A DNA stretch of 64,000 nucleotides, taken from contig NZ_CP038437.2 in assembly GCF_008329985.2 (NCBI RefSeq), positions 1,178,001 through 1,242,000 on the forward strand, in the 5' to 3' direction. This document shows, piece by piece, positions 17,759 to 26,154 of the stretch. Source of the stretch: Halomonas binhaiensis. GTDB lineage: Bacteria; Pseudomonadota; Gammaproteobacteria; Pseudomonadales; Halomonadaceae. Under the pieces are notes generated by a model. It was not told the DNA's origin, did no database searches, and was given only the letters and a program-made list of their open reading frames with translations. Each line of letters starts with the position of its first letter. Position 1 is the first letter of the stretch. Both the position numbers and the translations under genes were made by a program.

Positions 17759-18595
17759 ATGACTCAGCCCAATACAACACCTACAAAGACGCTCCTGCCG
17801 ACGCTGATGTTCGCTCATGCCAATGGCTTTCCAGGACGCAGCTATCGCAGCCTGCTTGAACCGCTGAAGCAGCATTTTCATGTCCAGCCGGTGGATCGCC
17901 TTGCTCATCATCCGGATTTTCCGGTGGGACATAACTGGCTGGCCTTGCGTGATGAATATCTGGAAGGACTCGCGCAGATTGAGGGGCCGGTGATCGGAGT
18001 GGGCCACTCCATGGGGGGAGTGATCACTGCGATGGCAGCGAGTGAGGCCCCTCAGCGCTTTTCCGCTGTGATCATGCTCGATCCTCCGCTGATGTTGGGG
18101 ATTGATGCCCTGGCAATACGGGCAGCCAAGTTGCTGGGCATGGTTGACCGCGTTACCCCGGCGGGCAAGACCCTGGGTCGTCGACGGCAGTGGCAGAATC
18201 GTGAAGAAATGCGTGCTCACTTACGTCGCAAGGGGCTTTTCCGTGACTTTACCGAGGATGCCCTGGACGACTATATCGCCGGAGGGACCCAGGATCTCGA
18301 CGATGGCAGTGTGGTGCTACGCTACGATCCCGATATCGAGGTGGAGGTATTCCGCCATATTCCCCATCATCTCGACAGCCTGCCGCAGGAATTGTGGGTG
18401 CCGGTTGGGGTGATTGCCGGGGTGGATTCGGACCTGCTGAACAAGTCGCGTCGGCGCCGCTTCAAGCGCCGGGGAATTCCTCTGGAAGTCGTGCCCGGTA
18501 GCCACATGTTCCCCATGGAACAGCCTGAAGCTACACGTGCGGCACTGGTCGAGATGATAGAGCGGCTGCGGGCCGGAAAAGAGGAAAGTGCATGA
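17759..18595 (+). CDS. Alpha/beta-fold hydrolase (first of tandem pair)
   Basis: This 278-residue protein starts with a short hydrophilic lead, then MFAHANGFPGRSYRSLLEPL, which holds the oxyanion-hole HANG segment. The nucleophile elbow GVGHSMGGVI lies near residue 83. The acid is in GVDSDLL, and the His in GSHMFPME near the C-terminus. AGGAG is eight bases before the ATG. Its stop overlaps the ATG of the next hydrolase (ATGA), so the two are translationally coupled. Substrate is unknown. Confidence 0.9.
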   Translation: MTQPNTTPTKTLLPTLMFAHANGFPGRSYRSLLEPLKQHFHVQPVDRLAHHPDFPVGHNWLALRDEYLEGLAQIEGPVIGVGHSMGGVITAMAASEAPQRFSAVIMLDPPLMLGIDALAIRAAKLLGMVDRVTPAGKTLGRRRQWQNREEMRAHLRRKGLFRDFTEDALDDYIAGGTQDLDDGSVVLRYDPDIEVEVFRHIPHHLDSLPQELWVPVGVIAGVDSDLLNKSRRRRFKRRGIPLEVVPGSHMFPMEQPEATRAALVEMIERLRAGKEESA

Positions 18596-19485
18596 GTGTA
18601 GTTGAACAGTCAGTTGATCAGTCAGTCGAGGCTATCACCCTGGCCGATGGACGGCTTGCTGGCCTTGCCTGGGGACGTCGGGATGCACCGACTTGGCTGG
18701 CATTGCATGGCTGGCTCGACAATGCTGCCAGCTTCACTCTGCTGGCCCCCATGCTGGTCGAGCGCCTGGGTATTCGCATTGTGGCCATCGACTTTTCCGG
18801 GCATGGTGAATCTGCCTGGTTACCAGGCAAGTATGACTATGCCCTGTGGGATTACTGCCACGATGTGCTCGATGTCCTCGACGAGCTTGGTATCGAGCGC
18901 GCCACGCTGCTGGCCCATTCCATGGGGGCAGGGGTGTCTTGCCTGGTAGCTTCGGCAATGCCGGAACGTGTCGCTCGCATGACGCTGATCGATGGGCTGG
19001 GTGCGCTCACCACGCCGGCCGAAGAGACCCCCCAGCAGTTGGCCAGGTCGCTGCGTGTGCATCGTCGCCTGCGTACTGGCTCTCCGCGCTATGCTGATCT
19101 CGAAGGTGCTGTAGCGGCGCGCGTTGCAGGAGGGGTGACCAAGGTCGATGCAGATACGGTGCGTCCCATCGTAGCGCGCAATATCGTTGCACTTGATGAG
19201 GGTGGCGTGAAGCTGCGCACGGATCCTCGCCTGGTGCGGCCTTCGCCGGTGCATCTGACGTCGGAGCAGGTCACCGCCATGCTGGGTGCCATCGAATGTA
19301 GGGTGACTCTGATCGAAGCCGCTGAGGGTAGCATTCTTGGCGAGAGCGAAAGTGGCAAGGAGCGGCGTGCTGCAGTGTCTCATCTCACACGTCATGTGCT
19401 GGCAGGAGGGCACCATCTGCATGCGTCTCCGGCCCACGTGCAAGCGGTCGCTGAAACCATCATTGGGGCCCATGACAGCATCTGA
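18592..19485 (+). CDS. Alpha/beta-fold hydrolase (second of tandem pair)
   Basis: The 297-residue protein has LALHGWLDNAASFTLLAP for the oxyanion side and VAIDFSGHGESAWLPG after strand 4. The elbow LLAHSMGAGVSCL is near residue 105, with a terminal His in GGHHLHASPAHVQAV. It is more like epoxide hydrolase/serine esterase-type hydrolases than its partner, with which it shares only the fold. It overlaps the previous gene by four bases. The pairing of two distant hydrolases suggests sequential or alternative substrates, which is inference. Confidence 0.9.
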   Translation: MSVVEQSVDQSVEAITLADGRLAGLAWGRRDAPTWLALHGWLDNAASFTLLAPMLVERLGIRIVAIDFSGHGESAWLPGKYDYALWDYCHDVLDVLDELGIERATLLAHSMGAGVSCLVASAMPERVARMTLIDGLGALTTPAEETPQQLARSLRVHRRLRTGSPRYADLEGAVAARVAGGVTKVDADTVRPIVARNIVALDEGGVKLRTDPRLVRPSPVHLTSEQVTAMLGAIECRVTLIEAAEGSILGESESGKERRAAVSHLTRHVLAGGHHLHASPAHVQAVAETIIGAHDSI

Positions 19486-19631
19486 TCCTGGCCGAGCAGC
19501 AATGCCTGAGCCTGTGTCTCAAAAGCCCCTGATCTAAAAAACAGTACATTATTGTCCTTTTATTAGAGCGTGCCCTGCTTCGATACTCGTGATGACGATA
19601 TGGCTCTGCCCTTGTGTAAGGAGAGCCGTCG

Positions 19632-20960
19632 TTGCCGCTATTACAACAACAGGGCACTCTCATGAAACTCTCCATGCTCCTCGATTGGCGCTTGCACAGC
19701 ATCGTGGCGGTTGCCGCCTTGATCTCTGAAGCCATCGGCATCATCAAGATCCCGCTTGGGCCCGGTACGTTACTGCTACTGCCACTGTTCTATGCCTTTA
19801 TCATCGGGCTTCTGCTCAACCCCCACTTGTTCTCGGCTACATCTCGCCTGGTGCCGGTAAAGCTGAGTGAAGCGGCGGCTCCTGTCATTCTGCTGTCGAT
19901 CATGCCGTTCATTGCCCGTTTCGGTTCCACGATTGGACCGGCGATCGAGCAGATTCTCAGTGCCGGCCCAGCCTTGATCCTGCAGGAACTGGGCAACCTC
20001 GGCACGATGCTGGTGGCCATGCCATTCGCAGTGCTGGTGTTGAAGATGGGGCGGGAAGCCATTGGCGCCACATACTCCATTGCCCGTGAACCCAATATTG
20101 CGATCATCTCTGACAGATATGGTCTCAAGGGGCCGGAAGGTATTGGTGTCATGGGGGTCTACGTCGTGGGCACCATGTTCGGCACACTCTGGTTTGCATT
20201 GCTGGCAGGTTATCTGACGACATTGGATATCTTTGACCCCCGTGCCCTCGCGATGGCGTGCGGAGTGGGTAGCGGCAGTATGGTGGCAGCCTGTTCGGGT
20301 GCCATTGCCGGTGCCTTGCCGGAGCTGCGTGATGAGCTGTTGGCTTTCGCCGGTGCAAGCAACCTGCTGACCTACGCAACGGGCCTGTATATCTCGCTGT
20401 TCATTGCACTGCCGATGGCCGAACGTATCTTCAAGTGGTGTTCAGGACACCGGGCAGCACGCTCCGTCGGTGCCAAGGCCACCGTCGAGCAGGATTTCGC
20501 TGCCACGGTCAGTGACGAGGAGCGTCCCGAGCGTCACCTCGGTCAGACCGCCATCGTCATGGCGGTGGTCTGTGTGGTCGGATGGATCAGCAATACCATC
20601 AATGGCGGCTCCCTGATGATGGCGCTGCCGGGGATGGTGATCCTTTATGCCATGACCATGCTGGGGCTGGTCATCACTCGCTTTGCTCCTTTCTATCTGC
20701 CGGGTGTGGCCTGGGTCTCGCTGGTCAGCATTGTCGTGACCCTGCCCTGGTTCCCTGGCAATGCCTGGATCATCGAACAATTGGAGTCGGTGAGCTTCCT
20801 TGCCATCGTAACTCCGGTGCTTGCCTATGCCGGACTGGCACTGTCACCGCGGGAATTCACCATGTTCCGACAGGTCGGCTGGAAGCTGGTCATCGTGTCG
20901 CTGCTGGTCTTTACCGGTACCTTCATCGGTTCGGCTGTCGTGGCCCAGGCGCTGCTGTAG
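19632..20960 (+). CDS. DUF3100 integral membrane protein (putative transporter)
   Basis: The 442-residue protein has about ten hydrophobic spans and a charged internal loop near residues 270-295. Segments such as ACGVGSGSMVAACSGAIAGA and FAGASNLLTYATGLYISLFIALPM recall DUF3100 proteins, which are often encoded beside M20 amidohydrolases. A TTG at 19632 has TAAGGAG nine bases upstream, whereas the first ATG (19662, MKLSMLLDWR) has a poor site. Either start is possible. It opens a four-gene operon-like run and would import or export the substrate of the amidohydrolase that follows. Confidence 0.82.
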   Translation: MPLLQQQGTLMKLSMLLDWRLHSIVAVAALISEAIGIIKIPLGPGTLLLLPLFYAFIIGLLLNPHLFSATSRLVPVKLSEAAAPVILLSIMPFIARFGSTIGPAIEQILSAGPALILQELGNLGTMLVAMPFAVLVLKMGREAIGATYSIAREPNIAIISDRYGLKGPEGIGVMGVYVVGTMFGTLWFALLAGYLTTLDIFDPRALAMACGVGSGSMVAACSGAIAGALPELRDELLAFAGASNLLTYATGLYISLFIALPMAERIFKWCSGHRAARSVGAKATVEQDFAATVSDEERPERHLGQTAIVMAVVCVVGWISNTINGGSLMMALPGMVILYAMTMLGLVITRFAPFYLPGVAWVSLVSIVVTLPWFPGNAWIIEQLESVSFLAIVTPVLAYAGLALSPREFTMFRQVGWKLVIVSLLVFTGTFIGSAVVAQALL

Positions 20961-20965
20961 CCGAA

Positions 20966-21010
20966 GTGACTGCCATTGATGCAACTGCGACTGATGTAAC
21001 TGCAACTGAT
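20966..21010. repeat. Three-copy 15-bp tandem repeat between DUF3100 and M20 genes
   Basis: Units GTGACTGCCATTGAT (20966), GCAACTGCGACTGAT (20981) and GTAACTGCAACTGAT (20996) follow one another, then a partial unit. They occupy most of the short spacer ahead of the M20 start. Confidence 0.8.
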
Positions 21011-21035
21011 GCGACCGTAAAACAGAGAGAACGCT

Positions 21036-22190
21036 ATGTCGACGATCACCCCGGACCTGCTGCGTGAATGGCGTCGTGACTTTCATTGCCATCCGGAAAC
21101 TGCTTTTGAAGAACATCGCACGAGTGCTCGCATCGTCGAGATCCTGAGTGGTGAAGGGATCGAAATGGTCACTGGGCTGGGCGGTGGTACCGGCGTGGTG
21201 GCTTGGGTCGATGGTCGCCATGCCAGTGACCGTGCCATTGGGTTGCGTGCCGATATCGATGCGTTGGATGTGAGCGAGGCCAATGACTTCGCTCATGCTT
21301 CCCGGATTCCGGGCAAGATGCACGCCTGCGGTCATGATGGACACACCACCATGTTGTTGGGAGCCGCTTGTGCGCTGGCCAAGGATCCTGATTTTGCTGG
21401 CCGTGTTTACTTCATTTTCCAACCGGCGGAGGAGAATGAGGGCGGTGGACGCGTCATGGTCGAGGAAGGGCTCTTCGAGCGCTTTGCGATGGAAGCCGTC
21501 TATGGGGTGCATAACTGGCCTGGCCTGGAGGTTGGCGAGGCCGCTGTGCATGACACCGCGGTGATGGCTGCGTTCGATGTGTTTCGGGTGAAGATCACCG
21601 GCCATGGCTGCCATGCCGCCATGCCGCATATGGGCAAGGATGTGGTGCTGGCGGCGTGCCAGCTGGTCAATCAATTGCAGGGGATCGTCAGCCGCGAGAC
21701 ACCGGCTCACCAGACTGCCGTCATGAGCGTGACCCAGTTCCATGCCGGGGATGCCTATAATGTCATGCCGGAAAGCGTCGAGCTGTGCGGCACCGTACGT
21801 TGTTTCGACGCCGAACTGCGTGACTATCTCGAGGAGCGCTTCCGCCAGGCGATTGCGGCGATGGCGGCCTTCCATGGCCTGGAGGCCAGTGTTGACTACC
21901 AGTCGCGCTATCCAGCCACCTTCAATACGCCTGCTCATGCCAACCGCTGTGCAGAAGTGCTGGAAGCGATGCCGAATATCCGCCAGGTACACCGAGACCT
22001 GCCGCCTTCGATGGCATCGGAAGACTTCGCCTTCATGCTGCAGCAGCGCCCCGGTGCCTACATTTGGCTGGGTAATGGCAAGGACAGTGCGGCCCTGCAT
22101 AACCCGAATTACGATTTCAATGATGAGCTGGCGCCGATTGGCGTGACGTACTGGAGCGCTCTGGTGAGAACACTGCTCAGCCAGGCCTGA
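21036..22190 (+). CDS. M20-family amidohydrolase (hippurate hydrolase/AbgB-like)
   Basis: This 384-residue metallopeptidase-fold enzyme hydrolyses an N-acyl or amide bond. RRDFHCHPETAFEEHRT is at residues 13-29. The metal-binding GKMHACGHDGHTTMLLGAA is near 90-108, the catalytic FQPAEENEGGGRVMVEEG near 130-147, and the dimer-interface His in GHGCHAAMPH near 190. SMASEDFAFML supplies the last ligand region. It follows DUF3100 by 75 bp. The arrangement suggests uptake then deacylation of one compound, but the substrate is not identified. Confidence 0.93.
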   Translation: MSTITPDLLREWRRDFHCHPETAFEEHRTSARIVEILSGEGIEMVTGLGGGTGVVAWVDGRHASDRAIGLRADIDALDVSEANDFAHASRIPGKMHACGHDGHTTMLLGAACALAKDPDFAGRVYFIFQPAEENEGGGRVMVEEGLFERFAMEAVYGVHNWPGLEVGEAAVHDTAVMAAFDVFRVKITGHGCHAAMPHMGKDVVLAACQLVNQLQGIVSRETPAHQTAVMSVTQFHAGDAYNVMPESVELCGTVRCFDAELRDYLEERFRQAIAAMAAFHGLEASVDYQSRYPATFNTPAHANRCAEVLEAMPNIRQVHRDLPPSMASEDFAFMLQQRPGAYIWLGNGKDSAALHNPNYDFNDELAPIGVTYWSALVRTLLSQA

Positions 22191-22325
22191 CCAGGCGGAC
22201 CTTCCTTTCCCCAAGGAAGCGCAGCAACTTATTCAGCATTTCCCATACGACATGGTCTTGCCATGCCATCGTGGCATGGCCCGGGGTCCCTTTGCCTGAA
22301 TTCTGGCGCTGGCGGCTCGCATCAG

Positions 22326-22370
22326 ACAAGCACAAACCAGACAAGCACAAACCAGATAAGCACAAGCCAG
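22326..22370. repeat. Three-copy 15-bp tandem repeat before the reductase gene
   Basis: ACAAGCACAAACCAG occurs exactly twice (22326, 22341), then ATAAGCACAAGCCAG (22356). The last unit ends in the CCAGGAG ribosome site of the next gene. Confidence 0.85.
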
Positions 22371-22378
22371 GAGTTATC

Positions 22379-23284
22379 ATGAAGATCGTCGTAATAGGTT
22401 TAGGTCATATGGGCGGCAACATGGCCCTGACCCTGCATGCCGCCGGATTCGAGGTCCTAGGGACGGATGTCACGGAGAATGCGCGCAACGGCATGGCATC
22501 ACGTGGGCTCTCGGTGTTCAGCCCGGAGGACGCGTTGCCATCAGCCGACGTCTACCTGCTGTCATTACCTACGTCGGCACATGTCAGGGAGGTGATCGAG
22601 TCCTCTCCCGGAATACTGCGGCAGGCGCCTGCGGGCAGTGTGATTGTCGATACCTCGACCAGTGATCCGGTGGTCACCCGGGAGTTGGCAGGGAAGGTCG
22701 TCGAGGCGGGCCTGGAGTGGCTTGATGCCCCGGTCAGCGGTGGGCCAGCAGGGGCCGCTGCGGGAACTCTCGGCATGCTGCTGGGTGGCGGGGAGGCGAC
22801 CATCGAACGTGTCGAGCCCATGCTCAAGGCAATGTCGTCGCGCTACACCCATGTGGGCGCCGCGGGAAGCGGGCATGTGGTCAAGCTGGCCAACAATTAC
22901 CTGTGCGCAGCACATCTGCTGACAACGGCCGAGGCTGTCGCGCTGGCACAACGGGCCGGCGTGGAACCCGAAGCTTGCCTGGCGGGGCTGAACAGTGGCT
23001 CTGGGCGCAGCGCTGTCAGCGAAGTCAACTTCCCCAAATGGATTATTTCCGACACCTTTGACTCCGGTTTCACCACGGGGCTGATGCGCAAGGACCTGCG
23101 TCTGGCGCGCGATGCCGCCATTGGTCAGGGGCTGTCGCTGGATCTGCTGAGCCAGGTGGTGGAGCGCTGGCACGCCGGGCTCGACGACTTGCCCGACAGT
23201 GCGGATTTCAACCATGTCACCGATGCGATTCTGCGCCTTGCCCAGGGAAGTGATACATCATCCAGCCAGGAGGACGTGCAATGA
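22379..23284 (+). CDS. NAD(P)-dependent beta-hydroxyacid dehydrogenase (HIBADH/tartronate semialdehyde reductase family)
   Basis: The 301-residue protein begins MKIVVIGLGHMGGNMALTLH, which is the Rossmann motif GLGHMG of the 6-phosphogluconate/3-hydroxyisobutyrate dehydrogenase family. The substrate-binding block DAPVSGGPAGAAAGTLGMLLGG and the catalytic Lys in GHVVKLANNYL near residue 170 are intact. FTTGLMRKDLRLARDAA is a further family mark. CAGGAG precedes the ATG at 22379; the longer frame only reads through the repeats. It overlaps the start of the aldehyde dehydrogenase gene (ATGA). The substrate is a small hydroxyacid or semialdehyde. Confidence 0.92.
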   Translation: MKIVVIGLGHMGGNMALTLHAAGFEVLGTDVTENARNGMASRGLSVFSPEDALPSADVYLLSLPTSAHVREVIESSPGILRQAPAGSVIVDTSTSDPVVTRELAGKVVEAGLEWLDAPVSGGPAGAAAGTLGMLLGGGEATIERVEPMLKAMSSRYTHVGAAGSGHVVKLANNYLCAAHLLTTAEAVALAQRAGVEPEACLAGLNSGSGRSAVSEVNFPKWIISDTFDSGFTTGLMRKDLRLARDAAIGQGLSLDLLSQVVERWHAGLDDLPDSADFNHVTDAILRLAQGSDTSSSQEDVQ

Positions 23285-24789
23285 TCTCTCCCAGCCATGT
23301 TCGCAACAGCAATGCTCTCAACAGCAATGCTCTCAACAGCAAGGCAATAGCGAGAGTCTCCGAACTGCTGGCCGCACTGGAAATGCAGGCGGAGACGCCG
23401 CTGACCAACTGGGTCAACGGGAAACTGGTGGCCGGGCAGGGAGAGGTCATTGAGCTGCTTGATCCTGTGACAGGGCTGCCCCTTGTTGCATATCGTGATG
23501 CGGGGAGAACTGTGGTCGAGCATGCTGTGGAAGCTGCAACCCGTGCCCAGCAGGAGTGGATGGCGCTGACGGCCAGTGAGCGTGGACGGCGTATGACGGC
23601 TGCGGCTGGGGCGTTACACGGCTATGAAGAGACGCTGGCACGGCTGGAGAGTGTCGTGGCGGGCAAACCCATTCGTGACTGTCGCGGTGAGGTCAACAAG
23701 GTCCGTGAGATGTTTGAATACTATGCCGGCTGGTGTGACAAGCAGCACGGTGAAGTGATTCCGGTACCTACGTCTCATCTCAATTATGTACGCCCTGTAC
23801 CTTATGGCGTTGTCGGCCAGATCACCCCTTGGAATGCACCGATGTTCACCTGCGGCTGGCAGCTGGCTCCAGCCATTGCAGCAGGCAATGGTGTGGTGCT
23901 CAAGCCCTCGGAGATGACCCCTTTCTCGTCGGTGGTGATTGCCATGCTGCTGGAGCGCAGTGGGCTGCCCAGGGGGCTGATCAATATCGTCAATGGTGTA
24001 GGACCAACCACGGGGGCCGCGTTGACCGGTAATCCCGGCATCAGCAAGCTGGTCTTCGTCGGTTCGCCAGAAAGCGGTCGGCGTATCTGGAGCTGGGCAG
24101 GCTGGGGCTCGACGACGCGTGGCCAGGCTGCCAGCCGCTGCCAGAGTGTGTCTGGTTCCCGGTTGCTGGTACAGCGGGAAATCCTCGAGGAGGTCTGTGA
24201 GCGTCTGGCACGCGCGGCTAGTGAGATAACGGTCGGGCTACCTGATGATGATGCCACCCTGATGGGGCCAGTACAGAACGCCAGGCAATATCAGCACATC
24301 AGCTCAATGCTGGAGACGGCGCAGCAGCAGGGCGCACGAGTACTGTGTGGCGGGAAGCGCCCGGAGACCCTGCCGCCAGAGGCCACTGGCTATTATCTGG
24401 CCCCGACCGTGCTTGTCGATGTCACGCAGGACATGGCCATCGCTCAGGAAGAAGTCTTTGGTCCAGTGGTGGTGGTCATGCCATTCGATAGCGAGGACGA
24501 GGCAGTACGCATGGCGAATGCTACGCGCTTTGGTCTGGCCGGTGCTGTGTGGACTCAGGATCCAGCTCGCGCCCACCGGGTGGCTGCTCGTCTGCGTGCC
24601 GGTACGGTATGGATCAACAGTTACAAGGCGATCAATGTCATGTCACCGTTTGGTGGCTTTGGCGAAAGTGGGTTCGGCCGCTCCAGCGGTATCGAGGGAC
24701 TCAAGGAATACACGGTCGCCCAGAGTGTCTGGGTGGAAACGGCGACATCCGCCAGCGTGGCCATGGGTTATGGCAACGGCGTAGGCTGA
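23281..24789 (+). CDS. Aldehyde dehydrogenase family protein with disrupted catalytic core
   Basis: The frame encodes 502 residues with clear ALDH features on both sides. These include VVGQITPWNAPMF, AIAAGNGVVLKPSEMTPFSS and KLVFVGSPESGRR before the core, and SGSRLLVQREI, EEVFGPVVVVMPFDSEDEAV and SPFGGFGESGFGR after it. Between residues about 269 and 290, however, the LELGGK block with the general-base Glu is absent and the GQ-x-C block is scrambled to RCQSV. About 30 residues are missing. Reading other phases across 24085-24150 recovers LELG, LDDA and GCQ-like pieces, so several small indels seem to have occurred. The frame stays open. The N-terminus includes a 15-bp repeat encoding NSNAL. 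Activity is doubtful. Confidence 0.85.
   Translation: MISPSHVRNSNALNSNALNSKAIARVSELLAALEMQAETPLTNWVNGKLVAGQGEVIELLDPVTGLPLVAYRDAGRTVVEHAVEAATRAQQEWMALTASERGRRMTAAAGALHGYEETLARLESVVAGKPIRDCRGEVNKVREMFEYYAGWCDKQHGEVIPVPTSHLNYVRPVPYGVVGQITPWNAPMFTCGWQLAPAIAAGNGVVLKPSEMTPFSSVVIAMLLERSGLPRGLINIVNGVGPTTGAALTGNPGISKLVFVGSPESGRRIWSWAGWGSTTRGQAASRCQSVSGSRLLVQREILEEVCERLARAASEITVGLPDDDATLMGPVQNARQYQHISSMLETAQQQGARVLCGGKRPETLPPEATGYYLAPTVLVDVTQDMAIAQEEVFGPVVVVMPFDSEDEAVRMANATRFGLAGAVWTQDPARAHRVAARLRAGTVWINSYKAINVMSPFGGFGESGFGRSSGIEGLKEYTVAQSVWVETATSASVAMGYGNGVG
23305..23344. repeat. 15-bp tandem repeat inside the aldehyde dehydrogenase N-terminus
   Basis: AACAGCAATGCTCTC occurs twice exactly (23305, 23320), followed by the first eight bases of a third unit. 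The repeat adds five residues per unit and keeps the frame. Confidence 0.85.
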
Positions 24790-24800
24790 TGAGTGATCCT

Positions 24801-24827
24801 GTAGCCAGGTTCGGTTGACCTGGCTGC
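24801..24827. terminator. Hairpin between aldehyde dehydrogenase and LysR genes
   Basis: GTAGCCAGGT (24801-24810) and ACCTGGCTGC (24818-24827) pair over ten bases with one G-T, around a 7-base loop. The genes converge here, so it may terminate both. Confidence 0.6.
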
Positions 24828-24841
24828 AGGTCTTGAGCGGA

Positions 24842-25783
24842 TCAGGAGTGTGTGGCGTTGATGCCTGCTTCAGTTCGTGAGTTGAAGGCGCGCATCCAGC
24901 GTTCCAGATGACGCAACAATTGCAGTCCTGCTCTGGGCATGCGCCGACCGACTCGTGTGACGATATGAGCATGAGCCTGAAGAAAACGTTCACAGTCCAC
25001 GCTACGGGCAACGAGCAAGCCGTCCTCCAGCTCCCTGGCTGCTGCGAACGCGGGCAGTAGCGTCAAGGTCAGTTCGGAACGGGCGGCATGCTTGAGCACG
25101 GAAAGTGAGTTGGTCTGCATGCTGACCTGGTGGCGAAGACCTGCTTCCCGGAAGCCCTCCTCGACCAGTTGGCGAACCCCATGCCCGGTACGCCATAGCG
25201 CCAGCGGGTGTTCGCTGAGTACCGCCAGGGGCAAGGCATCCTGTTCCCTGGCCAGGCGGTGTGTCGGAGACATCAGGGCGACCAGTGGCTGGCGGCTGGA
25301 GTGCCAGAAGCGCAGTTTAGGATGGACTCGCTCGTGGTACATCAATCCGATATGGGCTTCGTCCTCGACGACGGCATCAATGATTTCACTGGTGCTTCCC
25401 GTATTCACATCGAGGCGTACGCCGCGATAACTCTCGGTAAAGGTACGTAGCGGCGTATCGATCAAGTCGCCGACGAAGCCTTCGCCGACGGTCAGTGACA
25501 GGTGGCCGGTTTCCAAGCGTTGGTAGGCATCGAGTTCTTCACTGAAGGCATCATCAAGGGCTGAGCGCTTGCGGCAGTAAGCCAGCAGCATTTCTCCCAC
25601 TGCTGTCGGTACCACGCCATTGCGTGAGCGCTCCAGTAATGGAGCGCCGAGAGCTGTCTCGATCAACGTGAGCTGGCGACTGACAGCAGAAGGGGCTATA
25701 TCCAGGCGTGCTGCGGCCTGACGCACAGAACCCGCCTCGATTGTCACCTGGAAGTAGACCAGCCGCTGGTGAGGAATATCCAT
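24842..25783 (-). CDS. LysR-family transcriptional regulator
   Basis: The 313-residue protein has a LysR helix-turn-helix (GSVRQAAARLDIAPSAVSRQ at about residues 18-37) and an effector domain (LSLTVGEGFVGDLIDTPLRTF). It belongs to the CbbR/CysB-like broad type. It is convergent with the DUF3100-M20-dehydrogenase operon, so it is not placed as a divergent regulator, though it may still control the operon. The start at 25783 reads MDIPHQRLVYF, a common LysR beginning. Confidence 0.9.
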   Translation of the reverse strand: MDIPHQRLVYFQVTIEAGSVRQAAARLDIAPSAVSRQLTLIETALGAPLLERSRNGVVPTAVGEMLLAYCRKRSALDDAFSEELDAYQRLETGHLSLTVGEGFVGDLIDTPLRTFTESYRGVRLDVNTGSTSEIIDAVVEDEAHIGLMYHERVHPKLRFWHSSRQPLVALMSPTHRLAREQDALPLAVLSEHPLALWRTGHGVRQLVEEGFREAGLRHQVSMQTNSLSVLKHAARSELTLTLLPAFAAARELEDGLLVARSVDCERFLQAHAHIVTRVGRRMPRAGLQLLRHLERWMRAFNSRTEAGINATHS

Positions 25784-26154
25784 GTGATGTTCTCTAATTG
25801 CTCAAGCGACGAGTGTACTGGTCTCTTGGCCAGTTTTCCTGATAGGTGATGGGTAGCAGGCCTTGAGGCGACTTAATCTTGGGGAAAGGTCGAGAGAATT
25901 GGGTACTGTCGAGAGAGCTGCAATAGATAACATCGTGGCGAGGAGCCTCCGTTCTATCTCGCCCGTTTCATCTCGCCCGTTTCATCTGCCATTCCTGTGC
26001 AGCTTGCCTGGATAGGAGGGAGGACAGGCAAGAACAGGAAAACTGTGCTATCCCTTCGCAGGCGAATAAAGGAAATGCTGAATAAATGGCGTGATCTGTT
26101 TCTCTCGATGTCACTTCTCTCGCTGACACTGATTTCTCTGGACGGGATCCTCCA
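25784..26154. other. Intergenic region with a two-copy 14-bp repeat
   Basis: No convincing gene is seen in these 371 bases. TCTCGCCCGTTTCA occurs twice head to tail (25957-25970, 25971-25984). The region should hold promoters for the LysR gene on the minus strand and the MBL gene on the plus strand. Confidence 0.5.
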
